Source of the DNA: Takakia lepidozioides
Taxonomy: Eukaryota; Streptophyta; Takakiopsida; Takakiales; Takakiaceae
Reading direction: 5' to 3'
NCBI GenBank assembly: GCA_030704615.1
Contig: CM060733.1
Location: 47,864,001-47,928,000, forward strand
Length of the DNA stretch: 64,000 nt
The notes under the pieces were generated by a model that was not told the origin of the DNA, did not search any database, and was given only the letters and a program-made list of their open reading frames with translations. Shown piece by piece: positions 10,301-24,003 of this stretch (the stretch's first letter is position 1; each line of letters begins with the position of its first letter). The position numbers and the translations under genes were made by a program.

Positions 10301-13300
10301 AAAACAGGACGCTAACAATTCCAATGGACCAAGAGTAGCCAGTCAAAGGGTTAAAGTCCATGATCTGTACTAGGACAAGAAATAACTACACCCACTAACA
10401 AGTCCCAAATGGCCATTGGTTGTTAAATACAGAGTAGTAGGATCTCTAATTGCAGAAAACCAGGGAATTTGATCAGTGGTGGTGAATACTGAGCTCCTTT
10501 TGCGGGTCAGAGACGATGAGAAAGCAGCGACTTAGGAGCAAGCACTCACAATCACTGGAAGGAACATTATGGGCAAATCCCCCATGGTCGCTAAGGGAGA
10601 CATGAGGGCTTATCTTGGGATTTGCCATGCTACTTTCTATGTATGAAGAGTGAGAAGGGGAGCACAAGTACAACCTCTTCAGTGAAGTCCTCAAGTCGCT
10701 GCTGTGGTGGATAAAAGGGTATCTGCATAGCACCACCATTGCAGCAAATCAGCATCATTACTGCAACTGCCGTAAACATACTACATTCATAAGATCGCAT
10801 TAGGGTGCCAGCCCCAGGTTAGTACATTGGCCCCTTACTATGACACCGCTATTGAGACAGACTGCACTTCTTCACACACTCCTCCAAGACTGAGGTGCAT
10901 GACACCACAGCCAAATCAGCAGGCTGTCCCATGGGGTGTAAAATGATCATATCAAGGTTAGCCAAATTACCTGAGCTATGAATTCACCAGCGTCAAGGTC
11001 ATGTGCAACCACTACAGCAATCACCCGTGGGTTGAATACAAAGTACAGCATTCCTGGTTCCTGGACTGCTAACCGCTGTCCCAATTCTTTACTTAAGAAG
11101 TGGATACTTATAAGTGTCTGCAGCTCCTCCTCTCCCTGCATCTTCAACCCCATCAGCCTTCTCACTGAGCTCCCAGCTCCATCAGCTGCTACTATGTACT
11201 GGCATGAAACAATGGTGCCCTGTCCAGACGTCCCCTGAAACCCATGTTTGTCACTTGTTAGCTCTTGGTCTGGTATAGTCAATGTAAAAGAGTTTGCCAA
11301 CCTTACATAGTAAGTCAAAGATTGGTCAGTGGCTTTTGACTCTTGCTATGAGAGGAGAAAAACCTCCTCTATGTTTTTTCTGAATGCAGTGTGAAATATT
11401 CCACACTGTAAGAGATAAATATCAGTAAATTTAGTGTAGTGAGTTCTATTGACAGCTCCGAGGGTTGAACTGGTGTAACATCCACTAGTCTATTCCTCCA
11501 ATCAGGTATCAGAACTTCTACCTACATCTCCACTTCATTCCCGGCTATGATTTTGAGATAACACTCTGTCCTCCTTTCAAGAACAGACTCTTAGACATTT
11601 TGCATCAACAAAAATTGGATGGCCAGCCATTTCATCACTTAGACCACCTGGCCAATGACTTGCTTTGCTCACAACCTGAGTTGGAAAAATTCTCGCAATA
11701 ACACCATCGGAGCTGCTATGTATTGACACACATTCATGACCCATTAGAATTGGTCCAGCACTGGAAACCAGTGAGCTGTCTCTCTGCAGCGTTTGGCCAA
11801 GATTCTGAGCCTTTTTGAACAGAAGTGGCAACAGGCGGTGTTGTGAAAAGTGTGCCACTGAGGTTGGGCTTCTCACATGGGTCAGATCTGCATGCACCCA
11901 CAGATGATGTTTGCATAAGACTTTGCAAGCTGTAGTATTATGCAATAGATCAGTCCTCAAACCACAGAGCAGACATAGGGGGCAGGGTGAGAAGAACTAA
12001 CTGTTCAGAATCTCTCTTGGTCTGAACGTCAGCATGGGTACCATATGTAGGCCCCACAAGGTACTAATAGTTATTTCAAGGTTCAATAGGTGCATTGAGT
12101 GCCTAGTGCTAAGCCTGTGAAGAAGTATCCTCTCTCTGGCGTTGATAACATTGACTTCAAACTCCCTGATCGAGTTCCTTAAGATGTCTGTCAGGGAGGG
12201 AGTCAAATACTTAAAAGAACTAGATCTACCTTCTTGAGCACGACCAACTGATATCCAAGCTTACTGGAGCACCACCTCAACTTCTGCACTCCCAATATCC
12301 AAGGTGGTGACAACAGCTAAAATACTAGTCTGCCTGAGGTCACTGCGATACTTTCGATTAACCTCTTATATAGCAAACAATACCATACTGACAGGTTGGT
12401 CCAAGGATGTGAAATCTTCACCTAAGACGGAAAAATCTGGCCCACTGATCTCCTCATGCTATATATAGGGGGCCATTAATCAGCGCTGTTGCCTTACTTG
12501 GTAAAGCTCTTAACAGTTTCAGGCAGGATAAGAAACTAATGTCACCATAACAAGAGAGTGAGAGAAAGGATACAGAAAAGGAGTGACAGCAAATGAGGCA
12601 AGTGCGACAAGCCAAGCAAAAGAGGCCTGGCTTCGGGGCTCGGCAGGGAAAGGCTGAGAGCAGAGGAAGGTGGTGGACATACCCCGAGGTTGCAAGTGGT
12701 CCACACTGCCAAGCACAGGACCGGCAAGGGTGGTACAGTACACAAACCTGCGCCAATGTTCTAGGGGGGGCTGCCTTGCTTCTATCTCTACTGCCAACCC
12801 TTCCATCTTCCTGAATATCTGCATTCTCCAGAGTCTTTCTCAAGTTAGGATTCGGTATTATTTAGTTTGAGCATAAAACATAACATACAATCACGCTCAA
12901 TCAAAACTGCTTGCTTCAAGATTTATTTAGCTGTGTCAAACACACTTTGAGCGAGTTCACAATCAGCCACACAGTGCTGCTGTAGGTACAAGTTTACGGT
13001 GCAAGCGCAATATTTGGAACAGCGGGGAGGAGTACAGCAGAGAAAGCCTTTTCACATGAGAATCTTCAGACGTTAAAACGGAAGAGGAAATACCACCTCT
13101 CTACATTAAACTGCGTCCTTTACTTGCCGACATCGTTGATGATGTACACAGGACTAATATTGCCAGCGGGCCCACGAGGAAGGGAGAGGGAAAGAGAGAC
13201 ACACACAACCACTCATATACACTCACCTCCATGGTGCGGTTATTGAGGAAGTGCGCCTGTGGATGCTCTGACAACCTGGATCTCCTCTCCACGACCAGTG

Positions 13301-14137
13301 AACGCACCCCTGCCATCACCATTTGACATCTTACACAACAGGAGTATGTGGAACCAAATCCTTAATATGAAACGAGCTCATCTATCATAGGGGTTTATTG
13401 TGGCCATGGTCACTGCTGAAATACACCACTGTTCATTTCCGAGAAATGTGTGGAGGTTCAAAAGAGGTTACAGGAAAATTGACCACTTGAAAAAGCTTGT
13501 CACCGATTCATATTACAAAGCGCAGGAATGATGAAGGATTGACGAGTAAGGAAACTCAACAAATTCAACAAATTTTGTGCAGACTGCTCAAAACATCTGA
13601 ATTCATGTCTATCCAACTCATCGGAGAGACCAACACCAAGCACTAATCCTGGAGCTATCAGAATATGGTTGCTCTTTGAAAACCAGCAGAAATCCAGTGA
13701 GATGCGCATCGTAACTTCATAGCAAATGCATAAACTGCTGGGTACGATTGCAGAACATAGATGTGGACGGAGTTCATTGAAACCTGACCATATTGTGAGA
13801 GAAGAATAGACAACGTGAGGCCAACTGGTCCAGCTCCCACTATCAGCACCGGCACTTGCTCTTGGATTGAGGACTTGGCTGCATCAACTTCACTATGCGA
13901 AAGCCTCGTCTTGATTTCGAAAATTGCAGATTTACCGCGCATAATTTCCTTGATACTTCTAGACTTTATCCTCATTTTTCCATTGAATACCTTCAATCTG
14001 GAGTCCCCCGTGCCATTGAAAACGGCTTCCAAGCGACTGGCACCAGAAACTGTAGTAGAAAATTTCGTGATGATCTTCAGGTCGCCTAGACGAGACAGGA
14101 TCCCAATAAATCTCAGACATGGTTTCATGGCAAACAT
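7315..14137 (-). CDS. FAD-dependent monooxygenase (PheA/TfdB-type aromatic-ring hydroxylase fold)
   Basis: Twelve exons join in frame with GT-AG introns: 14137-13789, 13309-13227, 12818-12683, 11887-11676, 11234-10971, 10722-10675, 10234-10060, 9490-9378, 9029-8938, 8621-8397, 8256-8088 and 7824-7315. They give 791 codons. The Rossmann GAGPVG is at residues 101-106, the DG motif (ADGAGSS) at about 278 and the second FAD motif (GDAAHRFPPAGGFG) at about 410. The C-terminal part looks thioredoxin-like (VRVAIIWPS, GAILVRPDDHIAW). About 90 basic, Ser-rich residues before the fold suggest an organelle transit peptide. From memory the architecture matches Arabidopsis At1g24340 (EMB2421). The substrate is unknown. 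The start is the first ATG of the open frame. No broken residue is seen in the cofactor motifs. It is divergent from the ELF4-like gene. Confidence 0.88.
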
Positions 14138-15814
14138 GGCTTTCACTGGAAGGCAAACTTACGGCTGTTAATAGCTCCTTATAAACTTGGCTATGATACC
14201 ATCACGACATCGCGGATTGCATAATCTTTACATTAGGGAGACAATCAGAGTTTGCCGAACCCCCTCTTAGTCAATCCCCCGAGAGGTGCCGGTCAAACTC
14301 TCCACTCAAATTGATCGTCATTAGGGCATGATCCATCAATGTAACCCGACTGCAACTTAATCCGGTTAAAACCTAAATGATCGGCTGCACTCCTGCAGGC
14401 ATTAATCGAGCCAAATCACATTACCTCTAACTTCGACTTTTTCCTGCTCGAAAGTTGGCGTGACAGTATTAGAAACTACATAATTTTCTTGCTGTTGGAC
14501 TGGAGATCTTAGATATGATACTGCACGACTTGACATTACCAATAAATCTGAGACTTCAAATCGACACAAGAGCTCACCGCAGGCCAAGCAGCTCCCTCCC
14601 TCTCGAGAGAGGAGAGCGAGAGAGAGATTCACGGATGAATAAGATCATTCATCCTTAATGTACAACGTCATCCACGATTTTAAGTCTCATTCATCGCCAA
14701 GAGCGTCGACACGGGATTGGCTCGTACTAGGACCAAAACTAAATAAAAACAGAAAAGTAAATAGTGGCCGGCCAATCGCAGAGCCACAAAAGATACGACA
14801 GACTCGAACTTCATCTGCCCTTCATCCATGCAGAGTCAAATTGGGTGAACCGGAGGCGCTAATGCGGAGTTATTCTTACCGCGTGGGCAGATTGTATGTC
14901 GGTCTTTCAGCCGTCGGATACAACATCAACGTCAGAGGTTGTGACACGCAGAGAAGACCCGCATGACAGCGAATGGGGAGGCTCGGGGAATGTGGACGCA
15001 ATCCGCGAATCGCGAGGTAACAGTGTCGGCCCAATGGCAGCAGAGCTTTTGGTTGCGTTGCAGATCTGTGCTTCTCTGTCTGTCTGTCTGTCTATCTGTC
15101 TGTCTCTCCCCTCGCTTCGCTCGCTCGCTCGCTCGCCTGCATGCGAGGGGATTGCAACCTCCATGCGGAGTGCATTGCGGTGGGGAGTGATCACAGGCGG
15201 CAGGGGAGGTGCAGATTAATTGGGTTGATCTGAGTTCTGCGGAGCTTGGAATGGGAGACGGCATGCACTGGCATCTGTTGGGACAAACGGGCAAGCCTGG
15301 GGCCCGCAGTGTAGCTTGATGCCTCACGGGGATTGTGGTTACCTGTACAGTGAAAGTTGTAGTACTGTACCAAACGCTTCTGAGATTCAGATATTTGCGT
15401 AGTTGCAGATCGAGCGGCGAGAGAAGTGTCTGGTCAGGCGCGCACATGGAGCTTGTGGAAGTGGAGTGATGATATGGGTGACAGAAGCGTTGGCAAGGAC
15501 GAGGAGAGTTGGTAGAGGAGGGAGGGGCTGGAATGAGCTTGGTGACGATTCATTGTTGGTGCGTCCCTCTTCCTCTTTCTCCACTTTACGCAGAGGGGGC
15601 AGGGGAAGACGTGTTTTTGCACATGTTCTTCTGGTTTGATCTTGTTCAAGCTCGCTCGAGCCTGGGGCTTGTGAGGCATAAGTGGAACCTTGCTTGCTAA
15701 GTCCGTTAGATCCTGCTTAGGTGCATCAGATCCGGGTATCAAAAACATTTGGTATTTTGCAATAGCTCAGAACCAGGAGGTAGGTAGCGGAGAGGCATCC
15801 AGAGGCGAGCCACG
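14138..15814. promoter_or_regulatory. Divergent promoter region, monooxygenase / ELF4-like gene
   Basis: 1.68 kb separates the two start codons. It should hold both promoters and both 5' leaders. A TCTG/CTCG microsatellite lies at about 15073-15140. AGATATT at 15389-15395 is the reverse complement of the AATATCT core of the plant evening element, 420 bp before the ELF4-like ATG. One 7-bp match is weak evidence. No TATA box can be assigned with confidence. Confidence 0.35.
15073..15140 (+). repeat. TCTG and CTCG microsatellite
   Basis: A TCTG-rich run (with CTAT interruptions) passes into four to five GCTC units, all pyrimidine-rich. It lies in the presumed leader or promoter of the ELF4-like gene. 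Confidence 0.75.
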
Positions 15815-16213
15815 ATGGAGGCGAGCCAACCAGAAACAAAGCACCCCATGGACAGCAAGGTCTGGGCATCATTCCGCCACAGCTTCTCCCAAGTGCAGTT
15901 CCTGCTTGACCACAACCGGCTGCTCATCAAGGAAATCAACCAGAATCATGAGTCGAAGATCCCGGAGAGCCTCACCCGCAATGTGATGTTAATCCGCGAA
16001 CTCAACGGCAACATCAACAAAGTGGTGGACCTCTATGCCAAACTTTCCTCCGACTTCGTGAAATCATTTGAGAGTCGGGCTGACGGTAATTCTGCTGTGC
16101 AATCATCAGCGAAGCCTGTGGAGAGCAACAGTGGCACTGGCGGGCCTAACGGAAGCTTGTTCAAGCCCCCCCTTGTTTCTTCACAAGGGCATAAGAATAT
16201 GCGTACTACCTGA
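15815..16213 (+). CDS. ELF4L: EARLY FLOWERING 4-family protein (DUF1313)
   Basis: Single-exon frame of 132 codons. Residues about 12-85 show the ELF4 signature: W..F...FSQVQFLLDHNR, then LI.EINQNHESK, then a second helix reading VMLIRELNGNINKVVDLY. ELF4 proteins are small helical hairpins that bridge ELF3 and LUX in the evening complex and help set circadian phase; that is family knowledge. The tail from about residue 90 is Ser/Gly-rich and variable, as is usual. Lack of introns also fits the family. The ATG at 15815 is used because the conserved block starts only about 12 residues later and no in-frame ATG lies closer upstream. It could be the ELF4 or the ELF4-like paralogue type. Confidence 0.9.
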   Translation: MEASQPETKHPMDSKVWASFRHSFSQVQFLLDHNRLLIKEINQNHESKIPESLTRNVMLIRELNGNINKVVDLYAKLSSDFVKSFESRADGNSAVQSSAKPVESNSGTGGPNGSLFKPPLVSSQGHKNMRTT

Positions 16214-18005
16214 GTTTTTGAACAGAGACGGGGAGAGATAGACAGATGTGCAGTCTCCATAGAGTCCATGTTACCAGACGCTGTGGTTCACAGCCCTGAA
16301 TGGAGATTGGGGAGACAGAGAGCCTTAGCATGCGGGAACCAAATCAAAACTTTACGATCTAGGTCTGTTCGGCAGAGGTCAGTCGCAGCAACCTGACTAC
16401 ACAAAAGATGAAAGATTCAGCAACCACCGCGGCCAGCTGCGGACTTCCAAGAATGAGCAGCTTCACACCTGCAAAAGGAGGTGTTCAAGATGATCTGAAC
16501 AGTTTTTCATTTACGCATGTTATATATCTATGTACAGCATCCTTGAGCATCATGATCAAGATGCATGTTTGCACAGGTTGCAACTTTGAGCTCAGCTGAG
16601 TACATTGGCACAGGCGTGTTAAGCTGACAATGGCGTCTTAAGTTATAATCAGGCACAGGATCTGAATGTAAGTAGCGTTATTCCACCGACTGGTTTTCTC
16701 ACTGTTTCTTCTCCTAGATATCTCTCAATCGACGTGGGGAAATATGGCACTCCGCTTCACTGAATAGGTCTCTCTTCAGATCGGTCTGGAAAACCCGGAT
16801 TAATTCTTTATATGGAGGTAAGTCTTACTACCAACGTCAGCCCCTGACAGAGGTAGGTTCTGTCCCTTTTGTTCCCGCTTAAACTGGGCGCGGGGTCAAT
16901 GGCCACAAGGCTACGGCAAACAACGTCTTATGAGTACAATCTCTTCAGATCGGTCACTCTCACTTCCAGCCATGCCCACTCGTTCCTCACTGGTACTAGT
17001 TTGGGCAAAAAGTTGCGCTTTACAATGTACACATTTCTCGCAAGACATCTTCCGGCCTGAGTTTGCATCTAGCGAATGATCAGGAATGCCTATCGTCACA
17101 TTCAGTACAGTCATTCCTTATTATACTGTCGTGACTGGATTGTGCCTTCCAGTTCCTCCCGTTCTTGATCTTTCCCGTTCTTGCTCAAGAGCAGATAAGT
17201 CTCCATGTCCTGTGCTTCCCCTCCACAGAGAGCCTGAGCTGACATGAGCCTGCATCATCATTTGAAACCGGAAGAGTTTGCAGCCACAATCTGTCGTTTT
17301 CATCCACAGAAACTAGGTCATGTCTTATCCGATGCTACTCGGCATTCAGGCACAAACACGTCATTGTTATCCATGCCGGAGGATGATGGGCTTTGTGGTG
17401 GCTACATATGATCAGCCACCAACTCCATGAAGGCTGAGATTCCTTCATATGGGATAAGTAGGTAGTCATTCAAGCATCTCGCCCGCGCACACAGTTAGGT
17501 TAGAGCTTGAAATGCTTCTAATGAGTCGAATAAGATGAACACCTGATCACCAGGCATGTATGTGCGTATGCACGATATCTCGCTTGGATAGCCAAGTTTG
17601 ACAAGAAGTTGACCCCCTCTTGTACTACATGAAGCGCAACACATGCTGAACTTGCCGTTTGATCTGCGGTGCTCATTTTGGGAAGAGAAAGAAAAACCAG
17701 GTTCGTTAGCAAATGTCTGAAAAGCTGGGAGGTCTTAAGGCCCAGACTGATGATGCATCAAGCAACTGGTTCATAGGCTTTCGGAGGATAGCAGTATCTC
17801 ATTGACTGGGCAACAACCTTTTGCTGTGCTTTGCAATAACCGTAATCAAGATGAAGCAGACTGTGTTCAAGTTTTGCCTGGTCGGGCGCAAAACGTCTGT
17901 TTGAGCGAGTGTGGGCCATTCCAGGTCAGGAAATCTCTGCCATTTTGAGAACAGAGCGAGGTTGTGAGGGTTCTGTATGTGCGGGTGAACGTGTGGTCAG
18001 CAGAG
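16214..18005. other. Spacer between the ELF4-like and PPR genes
   Basis: I see no gene. It holds the ELF4-like 3' UTR and the PPR promoter and leader. CTCTTCAGATCGGTC occurs twice, near 16775 and 16942. Short frames on both strands have no recognisable domain. Confidence 0.4.
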
Positions 18006-21000
18006 ATGAGTTGCGCGGCAGCGTCATTGCATGCCTGTGTACCTGGGCTTTCAATCAGGTATTTTCATCTTCGTGAAAAGTTGGATCTCCTTGCTTCTAC
18101 TGTTTTTCTTCTAATTTCCTACTTTTATTGCTGTGGTACGGTAGAATCGTTTGTCTTTGTACGTGCGTGTGTGAGAGACACAGAGAGGGAGAGTCATGGA
18201 CTTGTGATTGTGTACATGGAGCGAAGCATACATACAAGCAAAAATGAGAAGGTGTGTTGGTCACACTGATGTTGAATGGGAAGCGGGTATAAAACTCCCT
18301 CCCAAAAATGAGAAAAGAGCAATAATGCTTTCAGGGTTTCTGATATTGGAGAAATGTTTCTAGGCATTCCAACGTCAAGGCAGTTCGTGGTCATGTCTTG
18401 CTTGTGCATGAGGTCTGCTAGTCCTAGGTGTGCCTGGCAGCGATTGCCTTGCAGCCTAACCCCAGCACCCCAGCTACTTTGAATCACAGACATAGGTGCA
18501 CTCAATGCACTGTTAGCCTACAAAACCCTACTTCATTTTTAACTGCAAAAGAATTTGCTTTTGCAGCACAATTGCCGCGGTACTCTTTTCCTTGGTCTCA
18601 AAGCCCAAGCTCTAGTTTACATATGGGACTACGTCTTAGTGGCAACATGAGACAAGCATCTGTCAAACATCCAAATGAGATATATTAGAAATTCACATGG
18701 ATTCCAAAAGTGCATTTTCTTGAGAAGGCTTGTGCCTGGAAACTGCTAGCTCTAGTCTTTCGAATTGCCAACAAGTTCTAGACCTATCCTTGTACTTCTA
18801 TCCAATTTTGAAGTGCCAATTACTTGGTATTGTGCACACAGAATCACCACGAGCAAGGGGGTATCTCCCACTGTCATCTCAACAGAGAAGTGCAGCAGTA
18901 GGGATGATCCGAGGAGTTCCGTTTCGGGGACTTTTCCATTTGCTGCGGCTAAGTGGTTGGAGGAGATTGTCCATAAAACCTCAAGCTCTAGGGTTGTTCG
19001 AAAGCAAAGGAAAATAGGTATTGATCTCACTCCATTCACTCAATGTGTTGAAGTCTTTTGAGCATGAAAACTTGCTCCATTTTTACTCAATTTTTCAATT
19101 TTCTTATTTTTCAAATGTGAACGGTTTTCTGTTATATTCTGGTCAATTCTTCCATACAATATTTTGCAGCCCATATGAAGCTTGGTCTACTCGTCTCACC
19201 AGGTTCATCCTGCCTGGGCACCTAGTAGTTGAAGTCCTTGTGGTAAGGAATGCAAGTTCAATTTCAGATATGACACATTGTTGATTGCTCTAGCTGAGTA
19301 CGGATTGGTGATCGTGGTTATATCATGAAGCATGCAGCTGGACTGAGAAGAGGGAAAAAATGGAGTGATCCAGAGCCCTGGATGGAGAGGATGCCCCCTG
19401 TGCTCAGCCCTGGGGCAGGGGCTCTGGTACGCCATGTCAAGAAGCAAGAGGATGCTAGCCGTGTGTGGGATGTTCTTGATGCTCTGCCTCGTGGTAATGC
19501 CTCCTGGGAAGATCTGATGAGTGCAATCTCAGAGCTGCGGCGGCAGCACGATTGGAGACGTGTGATTCAGGTGTGGATACAATGTAGTCTATGAAATAAT
19601 TCTTTTTCATCATGTGTTCAGCATTGTCTACATGTATACTTCTACTGTTGTAAGAGAAAGTACTTACTGGAAGAAGCAAAACATGGTGAATATGTTTAGC
19701 CAAGATACTTGTAGGACACTTAACGTCTTTTTAGCACTGATGTTGGGCTCTTCTGTCCTGAAACTTAGCATACAGAGCTTCAACAAATTCTGCAATTCCT
19801 TTCATAGCCACACTAATCTGACTTTTCTCTCAACAAAAAACAGTCAGGCTCTCATAATTGTCCTCTCATATTTCAGTTGCTTCTTGGCCCCTCCTCTCTT
19901 TGACCTTTGGTTTTTTTCATACCCCTATACCCACTAATAGGACACTCTTTGTTTGAACAAAGGACACTATGCTTTCATCCCAGTTTTTTTTATTGTGCTT
20001 CCAGCCCCTCTTTTCAATTGAATACTCGGGTCATTTCAGCCAGATCTAAAAGCATTACTGTCCTGTGGGGACGTGGCTCAGGTGTAAGTCACAGCCAATG
20101 TCCACCGGGTACAATCATTGAGCACATATCCCCTGCCTGCAGATGTATGAATGGGTACTGCAGACCGACAAGTTCAATCCTGACGTGGGCTGCTACAACA
20201 TGCTCATGGATGCCTATGGGAAAAACATGCAATGGGTGGAGGCTGAGAAAACCTTCCATCTCATGAAACTTGCCCAGTGCGTGCCCACTGAAACCTCCTT
20301 CAACATTCTCATGGCAGCATTTTCTCGCGGGCGTCAGCTGGAGAAGGCTGAAAGGCTTTACAATGAAATGCAACAACACAACTATTTCCCTGGTACTACA
20401 CAACACAACTATTTCCCTGTGTATGCATGAGTGGTGGATTTTTCTTGATTGTGAAATGTTCTGCAGTCCTGGACTTCACAACATCAGTGTTCAGGGGATT
20501 CAGGTGAGTTTTACTACTTAACTGCAGACATATCCCAAAAAATGTGGGGACTCCTCCAGAAGTAGCTATAAGCGGGTTGGGTGCTCCCATAGCAATAAAT
20601 GTGGAGGATGTCCAGTAATAGTTGGTTTAGCACAGGCTACTTCTTTTGTATCCCTGCTGCAGCTCTGGGATGACCCCAGCTTGTCACAAACAAGCAAAAC
20701 TTTATCGGGGATTTTTTACAGTAAAAAATGTCTTATAAGTATTTCATTGGATTCGCCTCAGTAAGCAAAATACCATTTAGAAGGAGGGAGCCTTGACGTC
20801 TTGAAGAAACCCAGGAGGCAGATTAGCTCTTATAAGAAGCTGCAAATATCACGTCCAAAACGAGGTACAATAACCGTGACTACAGAGGGGGATTTACCAA
20901 GGTGAGTGAAGCTAAGTGTGTGATACGTGATGTTGTGATGGTAGTATCTGCTCTGCAGTAGAGAGGCTCTGGAGAACTAAAAGCTTACCACCAGTAACTA

Positions 21001-24000
21001 CTTTTGTACTCATACTTACCAGGTTGAGGAGGTACTAAAAGGCTGGTGTCATTTTTTTCTTGGCTTTTACCTGCCTGCTGCATGAGCTTGGAAAGTAGAC
21101 ATCAGACAAACTTCCAATCAGGGCTATTAGCATACCTTTTGTAGCTAGCTTTAGCTCTATGCCCTATTTTTGCAGTGGAACAGCTCTGGCATGGAGGAGT
21201 CCTCTCCAATTACTCTCTACTAGTGTGATTTGAGTGGTTGTTGGCATCTCGGTATATCACTTAACAATGAGAGCAGCATGCTTGTACCTTTGTTCTTTAT
21301 TCCCTCTTCTTACTGTTCAGGGCTCGTCACATACAATACCTATCTGGAGGTATTGGGAAAGGGTGGAAACTGCCGTAAAGCAGAGCAAGTTTTCATGGAG
21401 ATGAAGCGGGGAGGCTGTCTACCAGTGGCTAGCACATACACCCTCATGATTAATATCTATGGTAAAGTAAGTTAAATTTTCACCTCTTGTTTTGGGATGC
21501 AAATACATAATGTGCAGGGTGGTGTTCTGGAAAGGTTCTCCTTAGTTCCTGTAGTTGAACTGGAATAATTTTAGACACAGTTATGATGTCATTTCATTCA
21601 AAACCAATGACATTGTGCAGACACTATTACAACTTGACGAGGTTGTCGTTTGTTTCAGGCTCACCTTCCACTAAAGGCAGAAAAACTATTTCAAAGTATG
21701 AGGTGTTCTCTATGTGCCCCGAACCTGTACACATACACAGCACTCATAAATGCGTATGCAAGAGAGGGGCTGTGTGAGAAGGCTGAGGAGGCCTTTGCGG
21801 AGTTGCAATTATTTGGCTACAACCCTGACGTCTACACCTTCAATGCCCTTCTAGAAGCTTACAGGTATGGTGGCTTCTTCTTTTGTCTCTTTTTTTCTGC
21901 CTAAGCTGATATCCACAGGACACCTTCAGGGCCCATGGACCACATAGAATGGCAGGAAACTACTTAAAACAGGATCAAATGACACCTGAAGACAAAGTGC
22001 CTTGAAGCAGAAAGAAAGAAGGAAAGAAAGAAAGAACTCGTCTTTGGAAGGTGCAAAGGACCCAAGGGACAAAGAGCAGAGAGAATTTGTTCCATTTTGC
22101 AAGAGACCCAAAGGACCCAAGAGAGAACGAACAGAACAGAAGGATAGAAGTACTTAGGCATAGTGACAACAGGGAACCAAAGAACACACAGAGATTAGCC
22201 AGGCAAAGCTCATGAAAACACATTTTCATGCCCCTTGCGTGACCTTGAAAACACCATTCATGGAATTTCTTGCTCTAGCTTAGTGGCCATGGATGAGGGA
22301 GGTGATCTATAGGGCATGGTAGAACAATACGGGTAGGTGATTAATGATGGTCTTTTAATATGATGCAAATACGTATGGGGGACTCAGTCGTGGAGGCCAT
22401 GCTGCTGGGGCAGCAGAAGTCTTCCAGGCCATGCTGGAGGGAGGTGTGGAGCCTGATCAAATTTCATACAACATAATGATTGATGCATGTGGCCGGGCGG
22501 GGTTGTATAATGGTAAAGTTCTTAACTGTTTTTTCTAAAATACTTGGTGTTTCCTCTCATGTCACTTTCCACTTGCTGGTGTTCTGTCTCTGTGCATGAT
22601 TCGTTTTTCTCTGATGCAAAAGGGAATAGGTTGTTTGGGGCCCCCAGAACAGTGTAGAGATAAATTGATGAACACATTCATTCCCCTTGCTTTCCATTTG
22701 GTCCGCATATATTCAAAGCTTTTGTATTGCAGGTTAACAGACTTGAAAAAATTCTGGCTTGTTTGGCTACAGATGCAGAGGGTGTCTTTAAGGCCATGAA
22801 GGAGGCTGGGTTTGTACCAACAATGAAGTCCCATATGCTGCTTCTGAGTGCTTATGCTAAAGCTGGCCGGGTAACAGAGGCTGAAAGTTTTGTCAGGGAG
22901 ATGGAAAGTTCAGGGGTCGAGCCCGACACCTTTGTGTTCAACTCTCTCTTGAGTGCTTATGGCAATTCTGGAAGGTAATCCACACATTTTGCTGCATGCT
23001 GAGTTTGACCATTCCTTGGGAACAAGTGGGGCATGAGTGTGTAGGTGTTTTCTGACATGGTTGATACAAAGTAAATGTGACTTATGTTCAGGAGAATGAA
23101 CAAAGTGACTAGACACTTGAGGGCTCTCCTCTTAAATGGGATCTCGTAGTATTTTCAACATGGGAATTAGCTTGTACATGATAGTGCCCTCTTAGCATTG
23201 ACCATCTGGCCAATAAACTTATTGAAAATATAATTGGATAGCTCAAAATAGCTTCTGGAGCCGCACAGTGGAAGATTGCTCCTGGCTCCAGAGAGACCAT
23301 AGAAGATTCCTGTTTTCCTGTTTTTGGATAAATTTATGTAATTTGATGGTTGGTAATCGTATGTCCCATGCTATACATCTTAGGTTATTCCACTTCCACA
23401 TAACTGATTCAAACTGGGATTACTTCTTTTGGGTGGCCTCTGGACAAGAGAAAGTCTACTCTCATTACCTGTTCAGCTTGTTGCTGGGTTAGGCTCCACC
23501 ATGAGTGTGGAGAGTGCGCATACAACTCCAGTCTGTGTCCTTCATCTTGTCACTTGTCATCTGACTTTTCTAGTTGGGGATGAGCTGAAGTGGAATACCA
23601 GCACGAAAGAACTGACCGCATGAACCATGGCAGGTTTGATCGAATGGAGAGTCTATTTAAAACCATGGAAGGCAGCAGTTGCAAGCCAGACCTCAGCACC
23701 TACAACACTCTTATCAACACCTATGCCCAAGCAGGGTTTACGGAAAAGTCAGAGGAGATATTTTCCTCCATAGCTACCAAGCAATTCATCCCTGATGCAA
23801 CCTCTTGGACGTCGCTAATGGGTGTTTATGCCCGCCGTAAACTTTTTAGAAAGTGTGTCACCCTCTTTCAAAAGATGGTGAAAACTGGGTGTAACCCTGA
23901 TGCAGCTACAGCCAAAGTGTTGTTGTCTTCCTGCCGGAGCCCTGAGCAGGTTGAGGAGGTGTCAAGCTTAATTGAAAGGCAAAGAGTTGCTGCCCTCGTT

Positions 24001-24003
24001 TAG
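18006..24003 (+). CDS. P-class pentatricopeptide repeat protein, probably organellar
   Basis: Nine exons join in frame with GT-AG introns: 18006-18058, 18776-19017, 19338-19570, 20143-20392, 21321-21466, 21659-21864, 22388-22512, 22773-22974 and 23634-24003. The product is 608 aa. About 80 Ser/Cys-rich residues at the front fit a transit peptide, followed by roughly a dozen 35-residue PPR motifs, for example CYNMLMDAYGK, TYTALINAYAREG, SYNIMIDACGRAG and TYNTLINTYAQAG. A conserved non-repeat tail ends in TAKVLLSSCRSPEQVEEVSS. From memory it resembles Arabidopsis At2g35130 in sequence and length. P-class proteins bind organelle RNA and stabilise or help splice it; the target is unknown. No DYW or E domain is present. 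Exons 3-9 are secure. Exons 1 and 2 rest on phase agreement and weak family support. Confidence 0.9.

Noticed and set aside
15434-15748. Minus-strand frames in the ELF4-like leader
   Set aside because: They are the complement of low-complexity leader sequence and have no homology.
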